A stretch of DNA of 64,000 nucleotides. Source: Comamonadaceae bacterium. GTDB taxonomy: Bacteria; Pseudomonadota; Gammaproteobacteria; Burkholderiales; Burkholderiaceae_C. Positions within the stretch are counted from its first letter, which is position 1. Each line of letters starts with the position of its first letter. The notes beneath the pieces were generated by a model that was given only the letters and a program-made list of their open reading frames with translations, was not told the origin of the DNA and did not search any database. The stretch spans positions 1-64,000 of the forward strand of contig JAJTEW010000003.1 of assembly GCA_021299875.1 (NCBI GenBank), read 5' to 3'. Positions 25,539-33,977 of the stretch are shown here, one piece after another. Position numbers and translations under genes: made by a program.

Positions 25539-26524
25539 ATGAAGCTTCAGCAAAATTTACAGATCTGACGGTTGTCAATTGGTCGATTGAGGGCACCAAT
25601 GTGATGATCGCTGAGCTTGCAAGACCGGATGGGGCCGACTTGCCTAATTGGGAAGCTGGAGCGCATATCGACATCAAGGCAAGTGATCGCCATGGCAAGG
25701 ATGCGGTCAGGCAATACTCATTGTGCAGTCGCCACAGCGAAAAAAATTGGCGTGTTGCGATTTTGGGTGATGCCAACGGCACTGGAGCCTCGCTGAATCT
25801 TCACGAAAAGATAAAGAACGGTCAAACCCTGGAAGTGCGTGGACCTCGGAACCTGTTTGGCTTGCAATCGAATTCTGAGCCCATCGTTTTGGTCGCAGGT
25901 GGCATTGGCATCACGCCCATTTTGGCAATGGCCGAAACGCTCAGTGCGCAAAACCGAAATTTCCGACTCCACTACCACGCACGCAGTCGTGGAAGTGCCG
26001 CGTTTGTGGACGAGCTGAAATCATCCAAATACGCTGCAAGCGTTATTTTTTCATTCGACGATGAAAATGCAGTCAGCGTTGATTCCATTTTTACAAGCGC
26101 AGATGCCACAGCATCCCTTTATACCTGCGGCCCAGCAGGCTTCATGAATGCTGTCATCAAAGCTGCAAAGGGCGTGGGTGTACAGGATGCAAAAATAAGA
26201 AAAGAGCTCTTTGGCGGCGCATATGAAACTGTTGCAGAAGGGTCTGTTCGTATGGATCGTGTTTTTACCATCAAGATTCAATCAACGGGTGCCCTTGTGG
26301 AAGTTCCCGTTGGTCAGACGGCTGTACAAGCACTTTCTGCGGCCGGGGTTGACGTGCTGGTTTCTTGTGAGCAGGGGCATTGCGGCTCGTGCTTGACTCG
26401 GGTCTTGGAGGGCACGCCAGACCATCGTGATCAGTTCATGCTGCCTGAAGAGCATGAGAGAAATGACGCCTTCACACCCTGCTGCTCGCGATCGTTAACC
26501 CCTTGTTTGGTTTTGGACTTATGA
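25535..26524 (+). CDS. Phthalate dioxygenase reductase-type FMN/2Fe-2S protein
   Basis: The domain order is FMN-binding barrel (Arg-Gln-Tyr-Ser-Leu-Cys near residue 53), NADH domain (Gly-Gly-Ile-Gly-Ile-Thr-Pro-Ile near 120; Cys-Gly-Pro-Ala-Gly-Phe-Met near 200), and C-terminal plant-type ferredoxin with Cys-Glu-Gln-Gly-His-Cys-Gly-Ser-Cys and a fourth Cys about 30 residues later. This is the VanB/PDR layout. Such reductases usually feed Rieske oxygenases, but here the gene overlaps the SDR stop (ATGA) and the P450 start (ATGA), so it most likely delivers electrons to the P450. In CYP116B enzymes the same reductase is fused to a P450; here the two are separate. Confidence 0.92.
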   Translation: MNEASAKFTDLTVVNWSIEGTNVMIAELARPDGADLPNWEAGAHIDIKASDRHGKDAVRQYSLCSRHSEKNWRVAILGDANGTGASLNLHEKIKNGQTLEVRGPRNLFGLQSNSEPIVLVAGGIGITPILAMAETLSAQNRNFRLHYHARSRGSAAFVDELKSSKYAASVIFSFDDENAVSVDSIFTSADATASLYTCGPAGFMNAVIKAAKGVGVQDAKIRKELFGGAYETVAEGSVRMDRVFTIKIQSTGALVEVPVGQTAVQALSAAGVDVLVSCEQGHCGSCLTRVLEGTPDHRDQFMLPEEHERNDAFTPCCSRSLTPCLVLDL

Positions 26525-27735
26525 ACGAACCGCTTGTTTATGATCCGTCCAACGAGGCGATCAGAACCAATCCCTTTCCTTTCTACGAGGCACTGCAAGA
26601 AAGGGATCCAGTTCACTGGAGTCCGGCCATCAAGAGTTGGATCATCACGCGGTACGACGATGTCCGTCAGGTGGCCATGTCATCCAACATGTCGTCGGAT
26701 CGTTTGCGCCCTTTTTATGAGGCCTTGAAAGACGAGCGCAGGGACATTCTGTCTGGTGTGATGCGGTATCTCAATGAGTGGCTTGTGTTCAAGGCGCCAC
26801 CTGAGCACACTCGGCTTCGTAAGATGATGAATGTCGTCTTCTCGCTTCAATTGATTCAGTCGCGTGAGGGCGCGATCAAAAAGACAGTTGAGCAACTGCT
26901 TGAAGGCATGGATCCGTCACGCGATGTGGACTTCATGGAAAAAGTTGCAGTCTTGCTGCCCGCCTACGTCATTTTGGACATGATGGGCTTGCCACGTGAG
27001 GACTTCGCTGAAATTAAGCGGTGGTCCGATGATCTGCGTTTGTTTATCGGCACATCCCGATCAGAAGACGACAAATACAAAAAAGCCAGAGACGGTGCTG
27101 ATCGCATGTCCTCCTATTTTCGTGATGTGATTTCGCAGAGGCGAAACTCACCCGGCGACGATGTCATCACGTCCATGGTTTCTGTCACCGACGCGAATGG
27201 TGCGCTGAGCGAGGATGAGTTGGTGGCCATGTGCATGCTCGTTCTATTCGGTGGGCATGAAACGACAACCAGTCTGCTGGGCAGTGCCGTTGTGGCGCTG
27301 ATCAATCACCCAGAGCAAAAGCAAAGACTTCATGAGGAACCCGTACTGATTGACTCGGCTGTAGAAGAGTTTTTAAGGTATGACGGACCCAGCAACAGCA
27401 TTGCGCGAGTTGCAGCGGTCGATCACGAGTTGCATGGCAAGAAGTTGGTCGCAGGTGACCGCGTTTTTGCAATGATCAATGCGGCCAATCGTGACCCGCG
27501 TCGATTTGATCGACCACATGAGCTGATTCTGGACCGCACACCCAATCGACATTTGACCTTTGGTCAAGGTCTTCATTTTTGCCTTGGTGCACCTTTGGCC
27601 AGACTTGAGGCCAAGGTGTGCATTGGCTCTCTTGTTGCCCAATATCCATCCATGCGTTTTGGGCAAGGTGAAGTGAAATGGTTGGATGCGCTCGTCATGC
27701 GCGGTCCTACGCAGCTGCCCTTGGTTCTCGGTTAA
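26521..27735 (+). CDS. Cytochrome P450
   Basis: The 404-residue soluble P450 starts at the ATG that overlaps the reductase stop. The I-helix oxygen-binding motif Phe-Gly-Gly-His-Glu-Thr-Thr-Thr, the K-helix Glu-Glu-Phe-Leu-Arg, and the heme loop Phe-Gly-Gln-Gly-Leu-His-Phe-Cys with Cys354 are intact. A His replaces the usual Ala before the Glu-Thr pair, as is common in bacterial P450s. Substrate is unknown; the CoA-ligase, hydratase and thiolase genes around it suggest hydroxylation of a carboxylic acid or a cyclic hydrocarbon skeleton on the way to beta-oxidation. Confidence 0.95.
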   Translation: MNEPLVYDPSNEAIRTNPFPFYEALQERDPVHWSPAIKSWIITRYDDVRQVAMSSNMSSDRLRPFYEALKDERRDILSGVMRYLNEWLVFKAPPEHTRLRKMMNVVFSLQLIQSREGAIKKTVEQLLEGMDPSRDVDFMEKVAVLLPAYVILDMMGLPREDFAEIKRWSDDLRLFIGTSRSEDDKYKKARDGADRMSSYFRDVISQRRNSPGDDVITSMVSVTDANGALSEDELVAMCMLVLFGGHETTTSLLGSAVVALINHPEQKQRLHEEPVLIDSAVEEFLRYDGPSNSIARVAAVDHELHGKKLVAGDRVFAMINAANRDPRRFDRPHELILDRTPNRHLTFGQGLHFCLGAPLARLEAKVCIGSLVAQYPSMRFGQGEVKWLDALVMRGPTQLPLVLG

Positions 27736-27760
27736 ACGGTTTGATCTCTGGAGGTTTCTG

Positions 27761-29017
27761 ATGAGCGATGTTTATGTGATTGGTGTTTCATGCACGCCCT
27801 TTGGTAAGCAGGCTGATAAGACTTTCAAAGAGCTCTCCCGAGACGCTTTCATGGGGCTGATTTCAGATACGGGAGCCGATGTTGCTCAACAAATTGAGCA
27901 GGCATGGTTTGGCAATTGCGGAATGGGCACTTTTGGGCAACGAAATATTCGTGGCCAGGTTTGTTTTACCCCCTTGGTGCGTGAAGGCATCTTTCCGGAA
28001 AGGGTGCCACTCATCAACGTAGAAGGCGGCTGTGCAACGGCCTCTATGGCGTTTCACGGTGCGTACAAGGACATTCTTTCTGGTGAGTGTGATTTGTCGT
28101 TGGCCATGGGTGTGGAAAAAACATTTTTTCCGGGCGATCCAGAGCGCACCATGGAAATTTTTCAAGGTGGCATTGATCAGTTTGATCCGCAAGAGTGGCA
28201 GGCGTATTACCGCATGGCAGGTGAGCAATCGGGCAAGCCTTTTGTGACCAATAGCGGTGGAGGCACCTTGTTCATGGATACCTATGCCATGCAAGCTGCA
28301 TACCACATGAAGACATTTGGTACGACGCGAGAGCAAATCGCGTATGCATCTTCTAAAAATCACGCCATGGGGGCCCTCAATCCCAATGCACAGTACCGAT
28401 TCACCATCACACCGGAGGAAGTGCTGAATGATCGAGAGATCAGTTGGCCTTTGACCCGTGCCATGTGCTCACCCGTGGGTGATGGCGCGTCAGCTGCATT
28501 GCTTTGCTCTGAACGATTTTTGCGCGCATTACCTCAGCGGGTGCAGGAGAGGGCCATTGTTGTAAGCGCAAGCGTGATGACTGGCGGAAAGTATCGTGAC
28601 TTGGTAGAGCCAGGACTTTCGCACGTAGCCGCCAAAAAGGCCTATGCAAAGGCCGGTTTAAACCCATCGGACATCGATATTGCTGAGGTGCATGACGCGA
28701 CATCGTTTTGTGAAATTTACCAGGCTGAAATGCTCGGATTTTGCGAAATTGGTCGGGGTGGCTCATTCGTCGCCAGCGGTGCCACTTCACTTGGCGGAGA
28801 GTTGCCCATCAATTTGTCAGGCGGCTTGGTGTCCAAGGGTCACCCGGTCGGGGCAACAGGACTGTCCATGATTTATGAGCTGGTGACCCAGTTGCGGGGA
28901 GAAGCCGGTAGCCGGCAATCTGAAGGCGCGAATATCGCGCTTGCAGAGAACGGCGGTGGTGTGATTGGTTTCGATGAGGCGGCTTGCTCCATCACCATTT
29001 TGCAGCGAAGCAATTGA
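27761..29017 (+). CDS. Thiolase-like protein, SCP2/lipid-transfer type
   Basis: The ATG at 27761 follows a strong GGAGG and gives 418 residues. The nucleophile region reads Glu-Gly-Gly-Cys-Ala-Thr-Ala-Ser near residue 87, His-Asp-Ala-Thr stands at about 310, and Ser-Lys-Gly-His-Pro-Val-Gly-Ala-Thr-Gly near 360 carries the second catalytic His. The His-Asp-Ala in place of Asn-Glu-Ala is characteristic of the SCP2-thiolase branch, which handles bulky or branched acyl-CoAs. It closes the SDR-reductase-P450 operon and would cleave a 3-ketoacyl-CoA. A retro-aldol role, known for some members, cannot be excluded. Confidence 0.88.
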   Translation: MSDVYVIGVSCTPFGKQADKTFKELSRDAFMGLISDTGADVAQQIEQAWFGNCGMGTFGQRNIRGQVCFTPLVREGIFPERVPLINVEGGCATASMAFHGAYKDILSGECDLSLAMGVEKTFFPGDPERTMEIFQGGIDQFDPQEWQAYYRMAGEQSGKPFVTNSGGGTLFMDTYAMQAAYHMKTFGTTREQIAYASSKNHAMGALNPNAQYRFTITPEEVLNDREISWPLTRAMCSPVGDGASAALLCSERFLRALPQRVQERAIVVSASVMTGGKYRDLVEPGLSHVAAKKAYAKAGLNPSDIDIAEVHDATSFCEIYQAEMLGFCEIGRGGSFVASGATSLGGELPINLSGGLVSKGHPVGATGLSMIYELVTQLRGEAGSRQSEGANIALAENGGGVIGFDEAACSITILQRSN

Positions 29018-29051
29018 TCAACCCAATGTGAGCTTGGTTTTTTGATGAAAC

Positions 29052-29714
29052 TCAAATGTCTGTGGACTCGGCTTTTTTCCTGAACAAGGAAAAAAGCTGT
29101 TTTGCGACGGTAGCGGGCGAGTCTCCTCCAGGCTGGTACCACATCAATGCGCCATTCAATGCCCCAAGAAGACCCAAGCGGAAGTAACGTTTCTTGATGC
29201 CCTGCGGCAATTCCACCGCATCGGTCAATTTCAAAAACACCTTTTCGTACCTGTCACGCTGCGCAACCAGTGCTGTACGCATGCTCTCTGAGTAATTGGC
29301 GGACCAGTCGGCCAACACCGTGGCGGCCGGGCTTTCTCTCATGAGTAAGGCTTCGAGATGGGCAATGCATGCGACTTCAAGTCGCTGCCATGGGTCAGAG
29401 TAGGGCTCGATGGCCTTTTCGACGTCTTTGACAAAACGGTCAACACCAGAGGCGTAGACTGTGATGAACAGTTCCTCTTTAGATCCAAAGTGGTGGTAAA
29501 TGGATCCATGCAAAATACCGAATGCAGCCGAGATATCGCGCATTGAAGTGTTGGCATACCCACGTGCACCAAACAAAAGAGCAGCCTTTTCAATCAGTTC
29601 AGCTCTCCTGTCAACAATCAAGCCACTTTCACTGTCTTTGGTTTGTACGGTGGTAGCGCTCACACTTTTAGACGGCTTCTTGGCTTTAGGCGCTGGTTTG
29701 GTGATTGTTTTCAT
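29052..29714 (-). CDS. TetR-family transcriptional regulator
   Basis: A 25-residue Lys/Pro/Ser-rich tail precedes a clear helix-turn-helix: Arg-Ala-Glu-Leu-Ile-Glu-Lys-Ala-Ala, Met-Arg-Asp-Ile-Ser-Ala-Ala-Phe-Gly-Ile and Ile-Tyr-His-His-Phe-Gly-Ser-Lys-Glu. Total length is 220 residues. It stands downstream of an acyl-CoA ligase gene on the same strand and beside the P450 operon, so it is the natural candidate to control the CoA-ester cluster, probably answering to an acyl-CoA as many such regulators do. Candidate sites are at 24745 and 36899. Confidence 0.9.
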   Translation of the reverse strand: MKTITKPAPKAKKPSKSVSATTVQTKDSESGLIVDRRAELIEKAALLFGARGYANTSMRDISAAFGILHGSIYHHFGSKEELFITVYASGVDRFVKDVEKAIEPYSDPWQRLEVACIAHLEALLMRESPAATVLADWSANYSESMRTALVAQRDRYEKVFLKLTDAVELPQGIKKRYFRLGLLGALNGALMWYQPGGDSPATVAKQLFSLFRKKAESTDI

Positions 29715-29795
29715 CGCATTAGGGCAAAAGTTTTGGCTGCATGGTAAACGCTTGATTGAGCTCTTCTGGGCAACCCTATCGTGTCACCTGAAAAT

Positions 29796-31379
29796 TTAAG
29801 TTTTGACATTTATCCAGTACGGCTCTCTGAGAATGCGTTTTAAAACCTTGCCCAAGGCATTGCGTGGGAAGTCTTCACGCGTTTCAATGTTGGAGAGTCT
29901 TTGGTGTTTGGCCAATCTTTCGTTGCACCAAGGGAGCATCAACGAGGCGTCGAATACTGCACCCGGCCTGAGAATGACCAAGGCCAAAGGTGTTTCACCC
30001 CAACGCTCATGCGGTACGCCAATGACTGTTGCATCAAGTACATCCGGGTGTTGACCGATTATTTCTTCCAAGTCGGATGGAAAGACATTAAACCCTCCAG
30101 AAATGATCATGTCTTTTTTACGGTCGACCAGTTTGAGGTAGCCATCTTCGTCTTGGCTACCAATGTCACCCGAGCGAATAAAGGTTCTGCCCCGCTCATC
30201 CTGCCAAATCAGCGCTGAAGTCTCACTCGGCTTGCCGTGATAAGCAGACATCATTCCCGGACCGTAACCTGCGATTTCGCCAATCTCCCCCGGTCCGAGT
30301 ACAGCGCCTGACTCATCCAGAACGCGGACCTCAAACCCAAGAACGGGGGTGCCTACCGTATCGAATTTGTCAGCCGGTGCATTGGGCTTGAGCATCGTTG
30401 CAAAGCCCTCACTGAAGCCATACAGTTCGATGAGCTTGTTTCCTAAACGCTCGATAACCTGGCGTTTGGTATCTCTCCTGAGCGGCGAGCCGGCGCACAA
30501 AAGTACGTCCAATGTACTGTAATCATGCTGAGTCGTATCGGTTTGAAGCAGTGCAATGTACTGGGCTGGGACCATGAAAGTGTGCGTGATTTTTTCGTAC
30601 GCAACCAGTCTTGAAAACTCCGTTGGATCGAAAGCAGGCATCACAACGCAGGTACCACCACTGAACAGAACGGGCAGCATCATGAGCCACGTTCCATTTG
30701 AATAAAGGGATGTGGTGGTCAGTGCACGACTTTGGTCACTGAACCGCATCTCAATAGAATTTGAAATTGCCCAGTGAACCCTGGCACGGTGGCTCTGCAT
30801 GATGCCTTTTGGAAGGCCCGTTGTACCTGAGCTGTAAATGATGTTGAAGGCGTCTTCGGAGCGATAGACGGCACTTGGGGTAGTGGTTGATTGCCCATTT
30901 GTGAGCTCTGAGTAGTTCAGCCAACCTTCGGCTTGACCATGTACAACGTAGCGATGGTTCGCGTTGAGGTGAACAAGTTCATTTTGAAATGGACGCAGTC
31001 TTTCTATGAAGTCTGCGGTTGCAAAAGCCTGTTTGGCGCCACAATCCTTGATCAACGAAGCCAGTTGCTGCCCCGTCAGCAAACCGGACAGCGGCACCAC
31101 GCAGCAACCTGCTTTGACAATACCGAACATGACTTCGAGTATTTCGACTGAATTGCCCATCATGACCACAACACGGTCACCGCGTGCGACGCCAGACGCC
31201 AAGAGTGCATTGGCGACGCGGTTCATGTTGTCGTTGAAATCACCCCAAGTCCGCCTGACTGAACCGCAAACAACAGCCTCTTGATGTTTGCGAAATTTTC
31301 CGTGGCTGCTGAATATGTCCGGTATCGTGATCTCTGCATAGTCAAGGGATAACAAGGTTTTCTCCTTCGATGAATTCAT
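29796..31379 (-). CDS. AMP-forming acyl-CoA synthetase
   Basis: The 527-residue protein has the adenylation motifs Tyr-Ser-Ser-Gly-Thr-Thr-Gly-Leu-Pro-Lys-Gly (about 178-188), Leu-Tyr-Gly-Phe-Ser-Glu, Arg-Ser-Gly-Asp-Ile-Gly and Gly-Phe-Asn-Val-Phe-Pro-Ser, and the catalytic Lys in Asn-Ala-Leu-Gly-Lys-Val-Leu near the C-terminus. It activates a carboxylic acid to its CoA ester. Together with the ligase at 32411 it gives the cluster two activation enzymes, perhaps for the starting acid and a later intermediate. It precedes the TetR gene and is divergent from the nitronate monooxygenase-like gene. Confidence 0.93.
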   Translation of the reverse strand: MNSSKEKTLLSLDYAEITIPDIFSSHGKFRKHQEAVVCGSVRRTWGDFNDNMNRVANALLASGVARGDRVVVMMGNSVEILEVMFGIVKAGCCVVPLSGLLTGQQLASLIKDCGAKQAFATADFIERLRPFQNELVHLNANHRYVVHGQAEGWLNYSELTNGQSTTTPSAVYRSEDAFNIIYSSGTTGLPKGIMQSHRARVHWAISNSIEMRFSDQSRALTTTSLYSNGTWLMMLPVLFSGGTCVVMPAFDPTEFSRLVAYEKITHTFMVPAQYIALLQTDTTQHDYSTLDVLLCAGSPLRRDTKRQVIERLGNKLIELYGFSEGFATMLKPNAPADKFDTVGTPVLGFEVRVLDESGAVLGPGEIGEIAGYGPGMMSAYHGKPSETSALIWQDERGRTFIRSGDIGSQDEDGYLKLVDRKKDMIISGGFNVFPSDLEEIIGQHPDVLDATVIGVPHERWGETPLALVILRPGAVFDASLMLPWCNERLAKHQRLSNIETREDFPRNALGKVLKRILREPYWINVKT

Positions 31380-31475
31380 GGTAACTTGGAAAGCGTTGGC
31401 ATATAGACCGTCAATTTGAAGTACTCGGTCAGTGCTTCAATGGCCATTGGCTCAAAACCTTATTGTTCGTGCAGC

Positions 31476-32384
31476 ATGCAAATCAAAGAGACTTTTTCAT
31501 TCAGGGTGCCGGTGATAGCTGCACCCATGTTTTTGGTGAGCGGTATTGAGCTTGTGGTGGCATCTGTCAACGCGGGCATTGTTGGTGCATTTCCAACCCT
31601 CAATGCGCGAACGCCAGCTTTGCTGGATGCATGGTTGTCTGAAATCAAAGATCGAACTCACGGCGCAAGCGGACTTGTCGCGGCCAACCTGATACTCCAC
31701 CCATCCAATGGAAGACGGGATGATGACCTGGATATTGTGATCAACCACCGCGTACCTTGGGTGATCACCTCTGTTGGATCGCCGGGCAATGTTGTTGGCC
31801 GAATTCACGCCTATGGTGGCCGGGTCCTGGCAGATGTGGCCACCGTCAGACATGCGAGGAAGGCGATTGAGGCTGGCGTTGATATGTTGGTACTTCTGAC
31901 GGCCGGCGCTGGCGGCAACACCGGTTGGATCAATCCCTTTGCCTTTATCGAGGAGGTGCGCAGTTTTTGGGCTGGGCCTTTGGCTGTTGCGGGTTGTGTG
32001 ACAACCGGTCGCCAGGTCAGGGCGGTTCAGATGGCTGGTGCTGACATGGCCTATATGGGCACACCGTTCATCGCTACGCCTGAAAGCATGGCGTCGCAAG
32101 ACTACAAAGAGGCGTTGGTCGCGGCTGGAGCCGATGACATTGTGAAGACCGATGCTGTGACAGGGATTCCGGCAAATTTTTTGAAGTCGTCCTTGCTTGC
32201 CCAAGGCATCATGCAGGCAGACGGAAGTTTGTTGCCCAAGGGGGCGAGTGATCTGGCAAGTTGGAAAACTGCATGGAGTGCAGGGCAGGGTGTGGCTTCT
32301 GTTGGAGCGGTTGAGACGGTTGCAGACAGGGTTGAAAAACTTCATCAGGAATGGATCAAGGCCGCTGATGTCGTAGTCCGATAA
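31476..32384 (+). CDS. Nitronate monooxygenase-like FMN protein
   Basis: The ATG at 31476 gives 302 residues; there is no strong ribosome site, and an upstream in-frame ATG at 31416 would add 20 residues without similarity to the fold. The N-terminus Pro-Val-Ile-Ala-Ala-Pro-Met and the loop Thr-Ala-Gly-Ala-Gly-Gly-Asn-Thr-Gly (about 150) bind FMN as in the 2-nitropropane dioxygenase family, and Gly-Cys-Val-Thr-Thr-Gly and Met-Gly-Thr-Pro-Phe follow at normal spacing. The usual catalytic His of true nitronate monooxygenases is not obvious, so it may instead be an enoyl reductase-like flavoprotein. It ends convergently with the second ligase gene. Confidence 0.82.
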   Translation: MQIKETFSFRVPVIAAPMFLVSGIELVVASVNAGIVGAFPTLNARTPALLDAWLSEIKDRTHGASGLVAANLILHPSNGRRDDDLDIVINHRVPWVITSVGSPGNVVGRIHAYGGRVLADVATVRHARKAIEAGVDMLVLLTAGAGGNTGWINPFAFIEEVRSFWAGPLAVAGCVTTGRQVRAVQMAGADMAYMGTPFIATPESMASQDYKEALVAAGADDIVKTDAVTGIPANFLKSSLLAQGIMQADGSLLPKGASDLASWKTAWSAGQGVASVGAVETVADRVEKLHQEWIKAADVVVR

Positions 32385-32410
32385 AACACTTGTCGAGTCA
32401 CTTTGGCGAA

Positions 32411-33961
32411 TCATATGGCCCTGTCTCTTCCTTGCCAGTAGCGCAGTCGTAGTTCGCGCTTGAGTACTTTACCTGTCGCGCTTCTTGGTAGCTGATCCGT
32501 GAATTCCAGTGATTTTGGCGTACTGACTGAGCCGATCTGCGTCTTGACCAAGTTCTGAAGTTCAACGGCCTCCACCACAAAGCCGGACTTGAGTTCCACA
32601 ACGGCGTGAACAGACTCGCCCCATTTGTCGTTTGGAATGCCAAAAACACAAGCTTCTTGAACGGCAGGGTGCGTCATCAAGGCTTGTTCAACACCGGCCG
32701 AGTAGATGTTGAATCCGCCCGAAATGATCACATCCTTTTTTCGATCCAGAAGTGTGATGCGGCCATCTTTGTCCATCGCGCCAACATCGCCTGTGTGGTA
32801 CCAGCCATATCGGTGTACGAGCGTGCTTGCAGCCTCATCTTCAAGGTAGGCTGCACTGCTGACCCAGTCGCGTAACACGATTTCGCCGGGTTCACCTGTT
32901 TCGCACCATTGACCATCATCGCGCATGACTCGAACTTGACGACTGATGGAGGGTGAACCAATTGAACGAAGAACGTTGGGTGTCGCAGGCGATTCGCCGT
33001 CCATGTGCTCAGTGGGTGACAAAGACGTGATGGGGCCGATGGCTTCTGCTTGACCGTACATGTTCACCATGACCGGCCCAAAAACTGACAAAGCCTGCTT
33101 CAGTGGTTCTTCAGCCATAGGGGCAGCTGCATAGACAAAATTTTCTAACGACCGGTAATCAAACGATTTGATCTTTTCAGACGACAGCAGCATGTAGATT
33201 ACAGTAGGCGGGAGAAAGAGGATTTGAATTTTCTCTTGCTCAATTGTTTGCAGAATTTCCAAGGGATCCGCCTTGTCCAGCAATATGTGCGTAGACCCGG
33301 TCATGGTGAGTGCAAAAATGAAACTGCCTGCGAAGTGGGTCATCGGAGCCACGACCAAATGTCGTTTGGCTTCATGTGCTTTCATTGAAAACAGCATGTC
33401 CATGCTGGTCACATAGTTCGATAGGTGCGTGTGCATGACCCCCTTGGAACTGCCCGTTGTTCCACTTGTGGAGTACAGAGTCCATGGGGTCAATGGGTCA
33501 TTGGGGAGGTCTTGGGCGATCGAGCCTGGTGGTGCCATCCAGTCCTGTAATGAGGGTATCTCACCATCTTCTTGGTCAAGGCAACACCATTGAAACATTG
33601 AGCCCAGTTCATTTTTGACATGCTCTGCGAGAGAAGCGACATGGCTGTGATAAACCATGGCTGATGGTTTGTGTTGCCGCAAAATGCCAGCATTCAAGGC
33701 CGGACTGTTTCTGACATTGACAGGCACCAGCACCATGCCGGCACGCCAAAGCCCGTACATGAAAATCAAACCGCGCCAGTCGTTCGGAGATAAAAAGGCA
33801 ACACGAGTACCTGGTGCGATGCCCATGTCCTGGATTTTTGAGGCTATTCGATGAGATATCGATACCGCCTCTTGGTAGCTGACGGCGACGCCCCCTTGTT
33901 TGACAAAGATGGCGTCAGGCGTTCTCAGCCCCGCCTTGTCCAGCGCGTCTGTCGCCCTCAT
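32411..33961 (-). CDS. AMP-forming acyl-CoA synthetase
   Basis: The 516-residue protein carries Tyr-Ser-Thr-Ser-Gly-Thr-Thr-Gly-Ser-Ser-Lys-Gly, Asn-Met-Tyr-Gly-Gln-Ala-Glu, His-Thr-Gly-Asp-Val-Gly and Gly-Gly-Phe-Asn-Ile-Tyr-Ser, and the catalytic Lys in Ser-Ala-Thr-Gly-Lys-Val-Leu. The start at 33961 follows AGGAGA. It lies 16 bases after the TRAP large permease gene on the same strand, so uptake and CoA activation of the same acid are likely linked in one transcript. Substrate class cannot be told from the motifs. Confidence 0.93.
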   Translation of the reverse strand: MRATDALDKAGLRTPDAIFVKQGGVAVSYQEAVSISHRIASKIQDMGIAPGTRVAFLSPNDWRGLIFMYGLWRAGMVLVPVNVRNSPALNAGILRQHKPSAMVYHSHVASLAEHVKNELGSMFQWCCLDQEDGEIPSLQDWMAPPGSIAQDLPNDPLTPWTLYSTSGTTGSSKGVMHTHLSNYVTSMDMLFSMKAHEAKRHLVVAPMTHFAGSFIFALTMTGSTHILLDKADPLEILQTIEQEKIQILFLPPTVIYMLLSSEKIKSFDYRSLENFVYAAAPMAEEPLKQALSVFGPVMVNMYGQAEAIGPITSLSPTEHMDGESPATPNVLRSIGSPSISRQVRVMRDDGQWCETGEPGEIVLRDWVSSAAYLEDEAASTLVHRYGWYHTGDVGAMDKDGRITLLDRKKDVIISGGFNIYSAGVEQALMTHPAVQEACVFGIPNDKWGESVHAVVELKSGFVVEAVELQNLVKTQIGSVSTPKSLEFTDQLPRSATGKVLKRELRLRYWQGRDRAI

Positions 33962-33977
33962 GCTTGTCTCCTACGTT

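Noticed and set aside
31421-31440. TCGGTCAGTGC as a fifth recombinase relic
   Set aside because: Only eleven bases match the relic end and the flanks do not; chance is sufficient.
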